57,957 nt of DNA from Deltaproteobacteria bacterium (GTDB lineage: Bacteria > Myxococcota > Myxococcia > Myxococcales > 40CM-4-68-19), in assembly GCA_005879535.1 (NCBI GenBank), contig VBKI01000069.1:1-57957 (forward strand). The letters run 5' to 3'. A program made the position numbers and the translations under genes. Below, piece by piece: positions 8,742 through 16,716 of this stretch (within the stretch, counting starts at the first letter, position 1; each line of letters starts with the position of its first letter). The notes below the pieces were generated by a model. That model was given only the letters and a program-made list of their open reading frames with translations, was not told where the DNA came from and did no database searches.

Positions 8742-9338
8742 TCAGCGCCGCAGCGCGCCCATCTCCTTCTCGATCTGCAGCGACTGCTCCATCGCGTCGG
8801 CCCATTCGCCGGGGTCGTTCGTCACGATGGCCGCAGCCGGATCGACGATGGCGGCGCCCAGCGCGCTCGCGAACAGGCTGACGAGGTTCTGGAAGGGATG
8901 GATGCGCTCTTGCTGGTCCAGCCTGCCGCTGGCGATGCTTACGTACGTCTGCGCGTTCTGCTGCAGATGGCTCGCGGCCTCCGAGAGCTCCTGATCGCGC
9001 CCGCCGATGTGATCGAGCAGCGCCCGGTGCGGGCTCGCGGGATCCCGCATGTCGAAGATCTGGACCAGGCAGTCGTGCGGCGCCGCCTCGGCGTTGCCGG
9101 CGACGGTGATCCGCCAGCTGCGTTGCGCGGCCAGATCCTGCGCCGAGGGGCTCCCGAGCGGCGCCAGCGTCAGCGACGCGCCGGCGTCCTCCTGCTTCAT
9201 GGAGTTGACGCAGGCATCGACCAGCCGCCCGAAATCCTTCGGCTTCAGTGCGTGTCCGGTGAACAGTCCCACCATCCGCGCGGGGCGCTCGGAATCGACC
9301 AGCGTCTGCAGGTAGAGCTGGTCCTTGCGGCCGGCCAT
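8742..9338 (-). CDS. Protein of unknown function between thiolase and enoyl-CoA hydratase
   Basis: A 198-residue soluble protein with no signal peptide or membrane helix (MAGRKDQLYLQTLVDSERPA at the N-terminus). Alternating strands and helices end in a charged helix (EWADAMEQSLQIEKEMGALRR). I do not recognise the family. The segment HPFQNLVSLFASALGAAIVDPAAAIV looks like a buried helix pair. It lies 42 bases downstream of the thiolase and 25 bases upstream of the enoyl-CoA hydratase, so it shares their transcript. Confidence 0.7.
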   Translation of the reverse strand: MAGRKDQLYLQTLVDSERPARMVGLFTGHALKPKDFGRLVDACVNSMKQEDAGASLTLAPLGSPSAQDLAAQRSWRITVAGNAEAAPHDCLVQIFDMRDPASPHRALLDHIGGRDQELSEAASHLQQNAQTYVSIASGRLDQQERIHPFQNLVSLFASALGAAIVDPAAAIVTNDPGEWADAMEQSLQIEKEMGALRR

Positions 9339-9380
9339 GCAGGCACTCTCGCCCCGCACGCCGCGCGCGTCAACGACGCG

Positions 9381-10574
9381 TCAGAAGGCCTCGACGATCA
9401 CCGACACCCCCTGGCCCACTCCGACGCAGAGGGTGGCGAGCCCGTACTTTCCGCCGCGCGCTTTCAGCGCGTGCGCGAGGTGACCGAGGATGCGCGCGCC
9501 GCTCATGCCCAGCGGGTGCCCCATGGAGATCGCGCCGCCGTCCACGTTGACGCGCTCGGGATCGAGCTTCAGCTCCTGGATCACCGCCAGCGACTGCGCC
9601 GCGAACGCCTCGTTCAGCTCCACCAAATCGAGCTTGCCGACCGACAGCTCCGCCTTCTTCAGCGCCTTTTGCGTCGCCGGAACCGGTCCCATCCCCATCT
9701 CCCGAGGATCCACTCCGGCGCTCGCCGCCGCCACCACCCGCGCGATCGGCTTCAATCCCAGCTCCGCGGCCTTGCGCGCCGAGGCGAGAAGGATCGCCGC
9801 CGCGCCGTCGTTCAGCGAGCTGCTGTTGCCCGCCGTCACCGTTCCTCCGTCGCGAAAGGCGGCCTTCAGCTTCGACAGCTTCTCCATCGAGGTGTCGGCG
9901 CGCGGCCCTTCATCGCGCTCGACCACCAAGGCCTGCTTGCCGGGAACCGTCACCGGCAAGAGCTCGGCGCGGTAGCGTCCCGCCTCCTGCGCCGCCAGCG
10001 CGCGCTGGTGCGAGCGCAGCGCGAACTCGTCCTGCTTCGCGCGCGGGATGCGGTACTTGGTGGCCACGTTCTCCGCCGTCTCTCCCATGCTCTCCAGCGG
10101 GAACCGCTGCGCCATCTTCGGGTTGGGAAAGCGCCAGCCGAGGGCCGTGTCGTAGGTCTGCAGCGAGCCGCCCGCGAAGCCCTCTGTGGGCTTCGCCACC
10201 GCCCACGGCGCTCGCGTCATGCTCTCGACGCCGCCCGCGATGCAGAGGTCCATCTCGCCCAGCCGGATCGCGCGAGACGCTTGCACCGCCGCCTCCAGCC
10301 CGCTGGCGCAGAGACGGTTGACGGTCACACCGGGAACATGCTCGGGAAGTCCGGCAAGCAGCAGCGACATGCGCGCGACGTTGCGGTTGTCCTCCCCCGC
10401 CTGATTCGCGCACCCGAAGAAGACCTCGTCCACCGCCGCGGGCTCCACCGCAGGGCTGCGCCGGAGCAACTGTTCGATCACGTACGCGCCGAGATCGTCC
10501 GGCCGGACCCCGGAAAGCGCACCGCGCAACTTTCCCACCGGCGTGCGAACCGCGTCGATGATTACCGCGTCCAT
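9381..10574 (-). CDS. Acetyl-CoA acyltransferase (thiolase), possibly beta-ketoadipyl-CoA thiolase
   Basis: A 397-residue thiolase of normal length. The acyl-accepting Cys89 is in [12 protein letters not shown], the catalytic His is in [12 protein letters not shown], and the second Cys is in [11 protein letters not shown]. It thiolytically cleaves a 3-ketoacyl-CoA. The box pathway ends with beta-ketoadipyl-CoA cleavage to succinyl-CoA and acetyl-CoA, so this enzyme may serve that step; a general FadA-type role is equally compatible. The start [12 protein letters not shown] at 10574 is only 18 bases from the divergent peroxiredoxin start, so each promoter must overlap the other gene or lie within that gap. 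Confidence 0.92.
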   Translation of the reverse strand: MDAVIIDAVRTPVGKLRGALSGVRPDDLGAYVIEQLLRRSPAVEPAAVDEVFFGCANQAGEDNRNVARMSLLLAGLPEHVPGVTVNRLCASGLEAAVQASRAIRLGEMDLCIAGGVESMTRAPWAVAKPTEGFAGGSLQTYDTALGWRFPNPKMAQRFPLESMGETAENVATKYRIPRAKQDEFALRSHQRALAAQEAGRYRAELLPVTVPGKQALVVERDEGPRADTSMEKLSKLKAAFRDGGTVTAGNSSSLNDGAAAILLASARKAAELGLKPIARVVAAASAGVDPREMGMGPVPATQKALKKAELSVGKLDLVELNEAFAAQSLAVIQELKLDPERVNVDGGAISMGHPLGMSGARILGHLAHALKARGGKYGLATLCVGVGQGVSVIVEAF

Positions 10575-10592
10575 TTCGACTACCATCCCTTC

Positions 10593-11063
10593 ATGCACTT
10601 GCGCGAGGGCGACCCTGCCCCCGATTTCAACCTGAACGGCGTGCCGCCCGGCGCGTACCACCTCGCCGACCAGCGCGGCAAGGTGGTGGTTCTAGCGTTC
10701 TATCCGGGAGATTTCACGCCGGTCTGCCTGCGCCAGCTGCAGCACTACGAAGCGCAGCGGGAGCGTCTGGTCTCGACGGGCGCGACGCTCTGGGCCATCT
10801 CGACCGACGATCTGGAGCTGCACGAGCGCATGGCCAAGAGCTACGCGCTGAGCTTCCCGCTGCTGGCGGATCTGCAGGGGAAGGTGGCGGCTCTGTACGG
10901 GGTCCGCGGCCTGCTCGGAACCGCGCGGCGCTCGGTTTTCATCGTCGATGCGCAGGGCATCATCCGGTACAGCAAGGAAGAGCCACTCTCGCTCAGCTAC
11001 CGCAGCGTCGACGACATCCTCAACGCGCTGCGCGACAGCGGCCTGCTCCCCGCCGGTCAGTAG
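10593..11063 (+). CDS. Peroxiredoxin (AhpC/TSA, one-Cys PrxQ-like)
   Basis: A 156-residue thioredoxin-fold peroxidase. The peroxidatic site is [12 protein letters not shown] (Cys45), matching the PxxxTxxC motif. No other cysteine exists in the protein, so it is a one-Cys type needing an external thiol. It would reduce H2O2 or organic hydroperoxides in the cytosol. It diverges from the thiolase and converges on the K+ channel gene, overlapping it by 7 bases at the 3' end. Confidence 0.9.
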   Translation: MHLREGDPAPDFNLNGVPPGAYHLADQRGKVVVLAFYPGDFTPVCLRQLQHYEAQRERLVSTGATLWAISTDDLELHERMAKSYALSFPLLADLQGKVAALYGVRGLLGTARRSVFIVDAQGIIRYSKEEPLSLSYRSVDDILNALRDSGLLPAGQ

Positions 11064-11911
11064 GTCGCGCGCACCGTGTCGTGGAGCCTGGTGTAGTCGA
11101 GCTGTATCCGTCCGTCGGGCTTCGGCGAGAGCATGTCCGCGAACCGCTCGCCGAACCGGAAATCCTCCGGCATGTACCGGTGGAGCGCATGCATCGTCTG
11201 GTAGGTGGTACCGTCGATGCCGGAGACGGCTACGTTCAGCTCCACGTCGGCGGTTCGCAGCGATTCGGGCGTCATGTTCTCGAGTGGGCTGCCTTCGATG
11301 ATCCGGTGGAGCACGAGCCAGCTCCGCCCAAGGGCGGAAGATCGATCGCGCACCAGCGGCAGGTCGTACAGGCGGTAGAAGAAGATGCCTTCCTTCGTCG
11401 TCTCCGCCCGGATGAAGGTGACGCGCACCTGTGCCTCGACGATGAAGTTCCTGCGCCGGTTCGCCAGCCGGATGGCCAGCGTGCGCACGCCGTCCTGGAG
11501 ATAGATTGCCACGCCGCGCGCGAATTCGAGCCTCGCCACCGGAATGGAGAACTTCGTGAACACGATGCCGGTGGCCAGCGCGACGGCGACGAGCGAGGCG
11601 ATCGACTCGAGGGTGACCACCATGTGCGCCGCCGTCGATTGCGGATACATCGCTCCGTAACCGATGGTTCCCAGCGTCTGGACGCTGAAGAAGAACGCGT
11701 CGGCGAACGACCCGGGCCGGGCGTTCGCGATACCGCCGGTAAGCAGGAAGGCGAGGGCGAAGAGCACATCGATCGCCAGGACCATCCCGGCGATGGCGAG
11801 CAACGTCAGCGACCAGGGAGCGCGCAAGAGCTGGTGATAAACGTCGCTCCAGACGTCTTTGGGCGCGTTGACGACGTCGATGCCGGTGTCCTCGGGGACG
11901 GGAGAGGCCAT
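11057..11911 (-). CDS. Inward-rectifier K+ channel (KirBac type)
   Basis: A 284-residue channel subunit. TM1 is about residues 34-58, the pore helix and selectivity filter are FFFSVQTLGTIGYG (filter TIGYG at 82-86), and TM2 is about 97-120. The C-terminal 160 residues form the Kir immunoglobulin-like cytosolic domain (RVTFIRAETTKEGIFFYRLYDLPLVRDRS). KirBac channels are tetramers gated by ligands or lipids and conduct K+. The family is complete and of normal length. No operon partner is evident. Confidence 0.93.
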   Translation of the reverse strand: MASPVPEDTGIDVVNAPKDVWSDVYHQLLRAPWSLTLLAIAGMVLAIDVLFALAFLLTGGIANARPGSFADAFFFSVQTLGTIGYGAMYPQSTAAHMVVTLESIASLVAVALATGIVFTKFSIPVARLEFARGVAIYLQDGVRTLAIRLANRRRNFIVEAQVRVTFIRAETTKEGIFFYRLYDLPLVRDRSSALGRSWLVLHRIIEGSPLENMTPESLRTADVELNVAVSGIDGTTYQTMHALHRYMPEDFRFGERFADMLSPKPDGRIQLDYTRLHDTVRATY

Positions 11912-11940
11912 GCCTCTCGAGATGTACAGCCTGGAGCGAT

Positions 11941-11977
11941 AGCCCGCAAAGCCGCACTTCCGCTGCGGCAGCGGGCT
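11941..11977 (-). terminator. Stem-loop, probable terminator
   Basis: AGCCCGC (11941-11947) pairs with GCGGGCT (11971-11977), and GCCGCA (11951-11956) pairs with TGCGGC (11964-11969). This makes a bulged 13-bp stem downstream of the small secreted-protein gene (12000-12254) and upstream of the K+ channel gene. A further partial copy of the arm (GCGGCGGGCT) lies at 11990-12000. There is no clear U-tract, so termination is likely but unproven. Confidence 0.45.
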
Positions 11978-11999
11978 AGCAACCCGGTGCGGCGGCGGG

Positions 12000-12254
12000 C
12001 TACTTGTTGTCCGTCGCGTTCTTCACGTCCTTCTTGACGTCGTTCTTCGTGTGCCGCGCGTCCTTCTTCGCGTTGCGCACCTTCCGCTTCGCGTGGCGCT
12101 TCGTCTTCTCCGCGCCGCTGTCCGTCTTCAGTGCGTCCTTCGCGCTGTCCGAGACATTGGCGGCATTGTCCTTGATGTCCTTCGCCGTGTCGCTCTCCGC
12201 GACCACAGGCAGCGCCAGCCCGATGGCCAGTGCCGCGACGATTCCCTTCAGCAT
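12000..12254 (-). CDS. Small secreted Lys/Asp-rich protein
   Basis: An 84-residue protein with a signal peptide (MLKGIVAALAIGLALPVVA) followed by a highly charged, low-complexity helical region: heptad-like Asp/Ala/Ser stretches first, then KTKRHAKRKVRNAKKDARH. There are no cysteines. Such proteins are usually periplasmic and disordered or helical, resembling YtxH/entericidin-like stress proteins only in composition. Function is not recognised. It stands alone on the minus strand between the K+ channel and the Ser/Thr-rich protein. Confidence 0.65.
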   Translation of the reverse strand: MLKGIVAALAIGLALPVVAESDTAKDIKDNAANVSDSAKDALKTDSGAEKTKRHAKRKVRNAKKDARHTKNDVKKDVKNATDNK

Positions 12255-12365
12255 CCGATTCCCCTTCTTCGCAAGGCCGGCCGGGTGGCCGGGGGTCCTC
12301 CGAGAAGCTGCGCATGCGACGTTCGCTGCACAACGACCCGGAGAACGCCTGCCCGCGTCCGCCAG

Positions 12366-13203
12366 TTACCGATCCTTCGGCTGGCCGCTGGGGGAGGAGG
12401 CGGGATCCTTGGTGTCGGTGGGCTTCGTCGTATCGGTCGGCTTCGTCGTGTCGGTCGGCTGACCAGTCACGTCGCCAGGCTTCGACGACATGCCCGGATC
12501 GCGGTTCGTCCCCTTGCTATCGTCGGTCGTGCTGGGGCTCGCAGGCCGCGCGACGCTGCCCGATGTCGCGCGTGTCGTTCGTCGTGCCCGTCTTGCTCTG
12601 CGGTGCCGACGGCGAGGCCGGGCTCGTCTTCGTATCGTCCGCCGACGGCGTGTCCGACGGAGAGGTCTTCGCCTTGTGCATGGTGCTCTCGCCGCTGCGG
12701 CCCTGCGAGGTGCGCTTGTGCTTCTTGATCTTCTTGCCGTTGGAGGACGAGCTCGGCACTGACTCGGTCGAGCTGCCCGCGGCATTTTCGCCGCTCTTTA
12801 CGTTGCCCGAGCTCTCGTTGCCCACGCCCGTCGAGGTCGAAGCGGCCCCGCGGCTCGGCACTGCGCTCGAAGAATTGTCCGGGGGCGGGGAAGTGTCGTT
12901 CGAGCCGCGACCCTCCTGCGGCTGGTGGGTCTTCGAGCCGGTGTCCGCGGGCGTCGCCGAATTGCTCGCCGGGTTGCTGCTGGGCAGGCTGCTGTTCGAC
13001 GACGAGGTGTTCGAAGAATTGCCGGGCAGGGCACTGCTGTTCTGGTCCGCCGGAAGCACCGCGCTGCCCTTGTCTTCCGACGACTGGCTGTTCGGGGTCG
13101 CCGTGCTTCGGGTGTCGCTCGTTCCTGCTCCGGTGCTGGTCTGCGCACGCGCGCCGAACGCCGTCAGCGCGAGCGCGAACGCTGCTGCTGCGATGATCCT
13201 CAT
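12366..13203 (-). pseudogene. Ser/Thr/Pro-rich secreted protein, probable frameshift
   Basis: The reading frame starts at 13203 (MRIIAAAAFALALTAFGARA, a clear signal peptide, with AAGGAG upstream) and continues as a low-complexity Ser/Asn/Thr-rich protein. At about 12540-12580 the protein-like composition moves to another frame. The original frame turns Arg/Cys-rich (RRAACEPQHDRR) and stops at 12517. The other frame carries a natural-looking tail (ARPASPSTTDDSKGTNRDPG, later TDTTKP repeats) ending at 12366. A one-base indel, real or from sequencing, is the simplest reading. If it is not a frameshift, the protein is 228 residues. It is probably a disordered cell-surface protein. Confidence 0.6.
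12412..12461 (-). repeat. 18-bp tandem repeats encoding TDTTKP
   Basis: Two full and one partial copy of an 18-bp unit (12412, 12430 and 12448) encode repeated TDTTKP in the distal frame of the Ser/Thr-rich secreted protein. Preservation of the repeat frame supports this being real coding sequence downstream of the suspected frameshift. Confidence 0.7.
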
Positions 13204-13339
13204 GGAGTCTCCTTGTTGGGTTTCGGAGACTGTGGAGATTCCCGCAGGTGAATCCAACCGACGAGGGCCGGGTGGCCCGAAGCACGAAGAGGGAGGAGCC
13301 CGCACGGCCCCTCCCTCTGCAGCTACGGACAGGCGCGGA

Positions 13340-13720
13340 TCAGGCCGAGAACGACGATCCGCAACCGCAGGTGTGCTTGGCGTTCGGGTTCTTGAAGCTG
13401 AACCCGCTTTGGCCGAACTGCCCTTCGACGTAGTCGACTTCCACGCCGAGCAGGTACATCGAGCTCATCGGGTCGACGAAGCATTTCACGCCCTGGATCT
13501 CGAAGACCATGTCGCCGGGCCGCTCGTCCTTCTCGATGTCCAGGCTGTACTGGAAGCCCGAGCACCCGCCGCCGACGACGGCGACGCGCAGGCCGGAGCC
13601 CTGCAGTCCCTCGCGCTCGATGGTCTCCTTGACCATGGCGGCGGCTTTGTCCGTCAACCGGACAGGAGTGGGAACTTCGGAGGGGTTTTCGGTCTGCGGA
13701 TGGACGGTCTGGGTTTCCAT
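13340..13720 (-). CDS. A-type iron-sulfur carrier (IscA/ErpA family)
   Basis: A 126-residue HesB-family protein. The three cluster cysteines are present: Cys53 in GGGCSGFQY, and Cys118 and Cys120 in HTCGCGSS. A-type carriers deliver Fe-S clusters to apo-enzymes, relevant here given the two complex I clusters and the Fe-S Rrf2 regulator nearby. The N-terminal 20 residues are an unstructured extension. The gene stands alone, with its stop about 136 bases from the Ser/Thr-rich protein start. Confidence 0.92.
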   Translation of the reverse strand: METQTVHPQTENPSEVPTPVRLTDKAAAMVKETIEREGLQGSGLRVAVVGGGCSGFQYSLDIEKDERPGDMVFEIQGVKCFVDPMSSMYLLGVEVDYVEGQFGQSGFSFKNPNAKHTCGCGSSFSA

Positions 13721-13751
13721 GGGATCAGTATATTCAGATGCGTGCAGAAGA

Positions 13752-14444
13752 CTAGGGATTCAGGGACCGGCCCCCGTCAATGGTGAGGATTTCGCCCGTG
13801 ACGAATGGCTCCTGCGCCAGGAACAGCACGGCCCGCGCGGCATCTTCCGGGGTTCCGATGCGCCCGAGCGGGATGCGCTTCGCGAGCGGTCCGGAATCCA
13901 TCCCTTCCGGGGGAAGCACCGTACCCGGCGCCACCCCGTTCACGCGCACCTCGGGCGCCCACTCCAGCGCCAGCAGCCGGGTAAGCGCGGCGAGACCGGC
14001 CTTCGACGCCGTGTAGTGCGCGTAGCCCTTCCACACCTGCGTGGTCCCGCAGACGTCGAGAACGGTGACGATGCTGCCCCGCGCAGCGCGCAGGTGAGGC
14101 AGCGCCGCCTGCATCAGGTAGAAGGGGCCGACCAGGTTCGTGGCCAGCATCGCCTCGAACTGTTCCCGGCCCAGGCGCTCCGAAGGCACCTTCTCGAAAC
14201 GCGCCGCGCTGCATACGAGCAGGTCCAGCCCGCCGAGGGCGCGCGCCGCGTCCGCGACGATGCGCTCCGGATCACGTGCCTGATCGCCTTCGATCAGCGG
14301 CGCGCCGCCCAGCAGCGCGGAGGTCGCCTCCGCCTCGGCGCGCGAGGTCCGGTAATGCACCGCGACCCGGTAGCCGGCGCCGTGCAGCGCGAGCGCGATC
14401 GCGCGTCCCACGCGCTTCGCCGCGCCTGTGACCAACGCTTGCAT
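13752..14444 (-). CDS. SDR oxidoreductase, pteridine-reductase/FolM-like
   Basis: A 230-residue short-chain dehydrogenase. The cofactor motif is TGAAKRVG, the TGxxxRxG variant typical of PTR1/FolM dihydromonapterin and pteridine reductases, not the usual TGxxxGxG. The catalytic YTASKAG and the C-terminal LTIDGGRSL are intact. NADPH-dependent pteridine or enone reduction is likely; the exact substrate is not determinable. It is divergent from the coiled-coil RelE-like gene at 14478, with 33 bases between starts. Confidence 0.85.
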   Translation of the reverse strand: MQALVTGAAKRVGRAIALALHGAGYRVAVHYRTSRAEAEATSALLGGAPLIEGDQARDPERIVADAARALGGLDLLVCSAARFEKVPSERLGREQFEAMLATNLVGPFYLMQAALPHLRAARGSIVTVLDVCGTTQVWKGYAHYTASKAGLAALTRLLALEWAPEVRVNGVAPGTVLPPEGMDSGPLAKRIPLGRIGTPEDAARAVLFLAQEPFVTGEILTIDGGRSLNP

Positions 14445-14477
14445 CCGGAGAGAATACGCTCTCTATTGCGCGCCGCG

Positions 14478-15734
14478 ATGGGGAAGAAGACGAAGGCGAC
14501 CAAGTCGAAGGCGGAAGCAGCCGCGGTCGCGCCTCCCCCAGACGCGGAAATGATCCCCATCTCCAGCGCGCCGCTCCCGCTGAAGCAGCTCGATGCGCGC
14601 GCGCTCGGTGAGTTCCTCGAGCTCTGCTTCGGCGATCGACGGCTTCTCGAGCTGTGCGGCGAGCTGCGCCTCTATAGCCCCGGCTACCGCCTCGAAGCGA
14701 TGCCGCCGAACCAGGTGGCGCGAATGCTCGCGGACGAAGCTCGCGCCGCCGAGGACGCGGCGAACCTGCTCGAGAAGGCCATCCGGGAGGCGCTGCGCAA
14801 CCCGGTGCTGGAGGGCAAGCCGCTGGCCGACGAGCAGTACCGCGACCTGCTCGAGCTGTTCACCGGTGATCCATTGCAGCACCTCGCCCGCGTCGCCTGG
14901 CGCGCGCTGATCGACGAAGACGAGAAGCTGCGCGCCTACGCGCTCTCCGCCATCGACCTCGGCGTCGAGGCGCTCGACGCTCCCGCGAAGGCCGCCGCTC
15001 CGCAGCGGAAGCCGCAGCTTCCGGCGGACGTGCTGGAGCTGCGCAAGCAGCTGGAGGAAGCGCGCAAGACCGCCGATCGCGCCGGCAAGGAACGCGATTC
15101 GCTCCGCGAGCAGCTCGCGTCGGCGCGAGCGGACATCGTCGAGCGGGAGAAGAGCGTCGCCGACCTGCGCGAGGAGCTTTCGCAGGTGCGCGCCGAGCTG
15201 ACCCGCGTATCCGCGGACCTGGCCCGGCTGACCGCCGCCGGCGAGGGGAGGGCGCTGGCCGAGGCCCGCCGGCTCGCCGACGAGAGCCGCTCGCTTTCCG
15301 AGCGCCTGCGCACCGCGGTGGAGGAACGCGACGCCCTGCGCGCCCAGGTCGCGCAGGCCCAGCGGGCCACCGCCGCAGCGTCCCCGCCAGTCAACCTCGC
15401 GCCGGTCGTGGAGGAAGAGGCGCTTCCCAGCGCGGAAGAAGCTTCCACGTTCCTGATTCCGATCTTCACCCGCGAGTTCTACGACTCGATCCAGCGCTGG
15501 GATCGCAGGATGCAGCGGGCCGCGTTCGACAAGGTCTCATTGCTCGCGCGCGACTGGCGGCATGGATCGCTGCGTGCCATCGCCCTGGAAGGACTTCCGG
15601 GGTACTACCGCATCCGCATCGCCACCGACGTACGTCTGATCTACCGGCGCGGCGAGGGAAAGACCGTCGAGATCCTCTCCCTGATCGACCGGGAGGACCT
15701 CGATCGATACATCCGGCAAGCGAGGACCCGATGA
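14478..15734 (+). CDS. Coiled-coil protein with C-terminal RelE/ParE-like domain
   Basis: A 418-residue protein in three parts. Residues about 33-165 are a helical domain of unknown family. Residues about 185-297 are a long Glu/Arg/Ala coiled coil. Residues about 325-415 resemble the RelE/ParE ribonuclease-toxin fold, with IFTREFYDSIQRWD, then ALEGLPGYYRIRIATDVRLIYRR and VEILSLIDREDLDRYI. RelE toxins cleave mRNA on the ribosome, but the small-toxin architecture with an antitoxin is absent here. Its TGA overlaps the rhodanese ATG (ATGA), and a CPBP protease follows. A host regulatory or RNA-binding role is more likely than a free toxin; this is inference. Confidence 0.8.
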   Translation: MGKKTKATKSKAEAAAVAPPPDAEMIPISSAPLPLKQLDARALGEFLELCFGDRRLLELCGELRLYSPGYRLEAMPPNQVARMLADEARAAEDAANLLEKAIREALRNPVLEGKPLADEQYRDLLELFTGDPLQHLARVAWRALIDEDEKLRAYALSAIDLGVEALDAPAKAAAPQRKPQLPADVLELRKQLEEARKTADRAGKERDSLREQLASARADIVEREKSVADLREELSQVRAELTRVSADLARLTAAGEGRALAEARRLADESRSLSERLRTAVEERDALRAQVAQAQRATAAASPPVNLAPVVEEEALPSAEEASTFLIPIFTREFYDSIQRWDRRMQRAAFDKVSLLARDWRHGSLRAIALEGLPGYYRIRIATDVRLIYRRGEGKTVEILSLIDREDLDRYIRQARTR

Positions 15735-16039
15735 ACGAAATCGATGCCCGATCGCTGCAGCAGAAGCTCGCGGGAGCGAACCCGCCGCTGATCGTCGACG
15801 TGCGCAATGTGCCGGAGCTGGCCGAAGGACGGATCGAGGGCAGCGTGCACATCCCCATGAACGAGCTGCCCGCCCGGCTGGCGGAAGTCCCAGAAGGTCG
15901 TGACGTGGTCACGGTCTGCAAGAAGGGCATGCGCTCGTTCAACGCGGCGGGTTGGCTCCGGCAGATGGGGCGGAGCGCCGTCAGCCTGCAGGGCGGAATC
16001 GATCAGTGGAAGGCGCTCGGACTGCCGGTGGCGCGCTGA
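15731..16039 (+). CDS. Single-domain rhodanese
   Basis: A 102-residue rhodanese-homology domain. The catalytic loop is VTVCKKGMRS with Cys63, and the conserved entry IVDVRNVPELAEGRIEGSVHIP is intact. These proteins carry a persulfide and transfer sulfur to cyanide or protein acceptors. It is translationally coupled to the upstream coiled-coil/RelE-like gene (4-base ATGA overlap) and to the CPBP gene downstream. Confidence 0.9.
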   Translation: MNEIDARSLQQKLAGANPPLIVDVRNVPELAEGRIEGSVHIPMNELPARLAEVPEGRDVVTVCKKGMRSFNAAGWLRQMGRSAVSLQGGIDQWKALGLPVAR

Positions 16040-16716
16040 ACCGCAGTCCGACGCGGGAGGCGCTGGCGGCCTGGGGCGCCGTGATCGGCAGCCTCGCACT
16101 GCTCCAGCTGCTCGTGGAGTTTCTGCCGGCGCTGAAGGGCGTGGTGGGCGCAGTCGCAGTGGCGGCATTTCTCTACGTGCCCCTGCGCCTGCTCGAGCGC
16201 CGCGGACACGACGCGCACGACGCGGGCTGGCGATTCGACCGCCTGCGGCAGGATCTCGTCTGGTCGCTCGCCGTCTGCGCCATCGTGCTGCCGGCCTTCG
16301 GGGCCCTGTTCGTCCTGTTCGGGAGATGGTTCGCATATCTGCCGCCGGAAATGCGGCACTGGATCGCCCCTTACGGTCGCGTCCGCCCGTTCCGTCTGGA
16401 GGTGCCGCTTTCGTGGGAGTTCGCAGGGCAGGTGGCGGGGAACGCCGCAGTCGCGTTCTCCGAGGAGTTCTTCTACCGCGGTTACATGACCTTTCGGTTC
16501 GAGGAGCGGTGGCGCCCGCTGCCGAGCGCCGTAGCCGCGGCGGCGCTCTTTGCCGTCGGGCACCTGCTGACGCCGGCGCCGTGGCGGCTCGCGGTCTTCT
16601 TTCCGGCGCTTCTCTTCGCCTGGGTCCGCAACCGCACCGGAACCATCGTCGGCGCATCGATTGCGCACTTCCTCTGCAACGTCTGGTTGCTGGTGCTCGA
16701 ACACTCGATGTTCTGA
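16036..16716 (+). CDS. CPBP-family intramembrane metalloprotease (CAAX/Abi type)
   Basis: A multispan membrane protein of about 226 residues with the three CPBP motifs in order: EEFFYRG (EExxxR), FAVGH (FxxxH) and ASIAHFLCN (HxxxN). The family includes Rce1-like prenyl endopeptidases, bacteriocin-immunity proteases and myxosortases. Six or so hydrophobic segments are visible. The start is uncertain: CTG 16036 overlaps the rhodanese stop, GTG 16081 would trim 15 residues, and an upstream frame to 15952 is inside the rhodanese gene. It converges on the serine hydrolase with no gap. Confidence 0.8.
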   Translation: MNRSPTREALAAWGAVIGSLALLQLLVEFLPALKGVVGAVAVAAFLYVPLRLLERRGHDAHDAGWRFDRLRQDLVWSLAVCAIVLPAFGALFVLFGRWFAYLPPEMRHWIAPYGRVRPFRLEVPLSWEFAGQVAGNAAVAFSEEFFYRGYMTFRFEERWRPLPSAVAAAALFAVGHLLTPAPWRLAVFFPALLFAWVRNRTGTIVGASIAHFLCNVWLLVLEHSMF

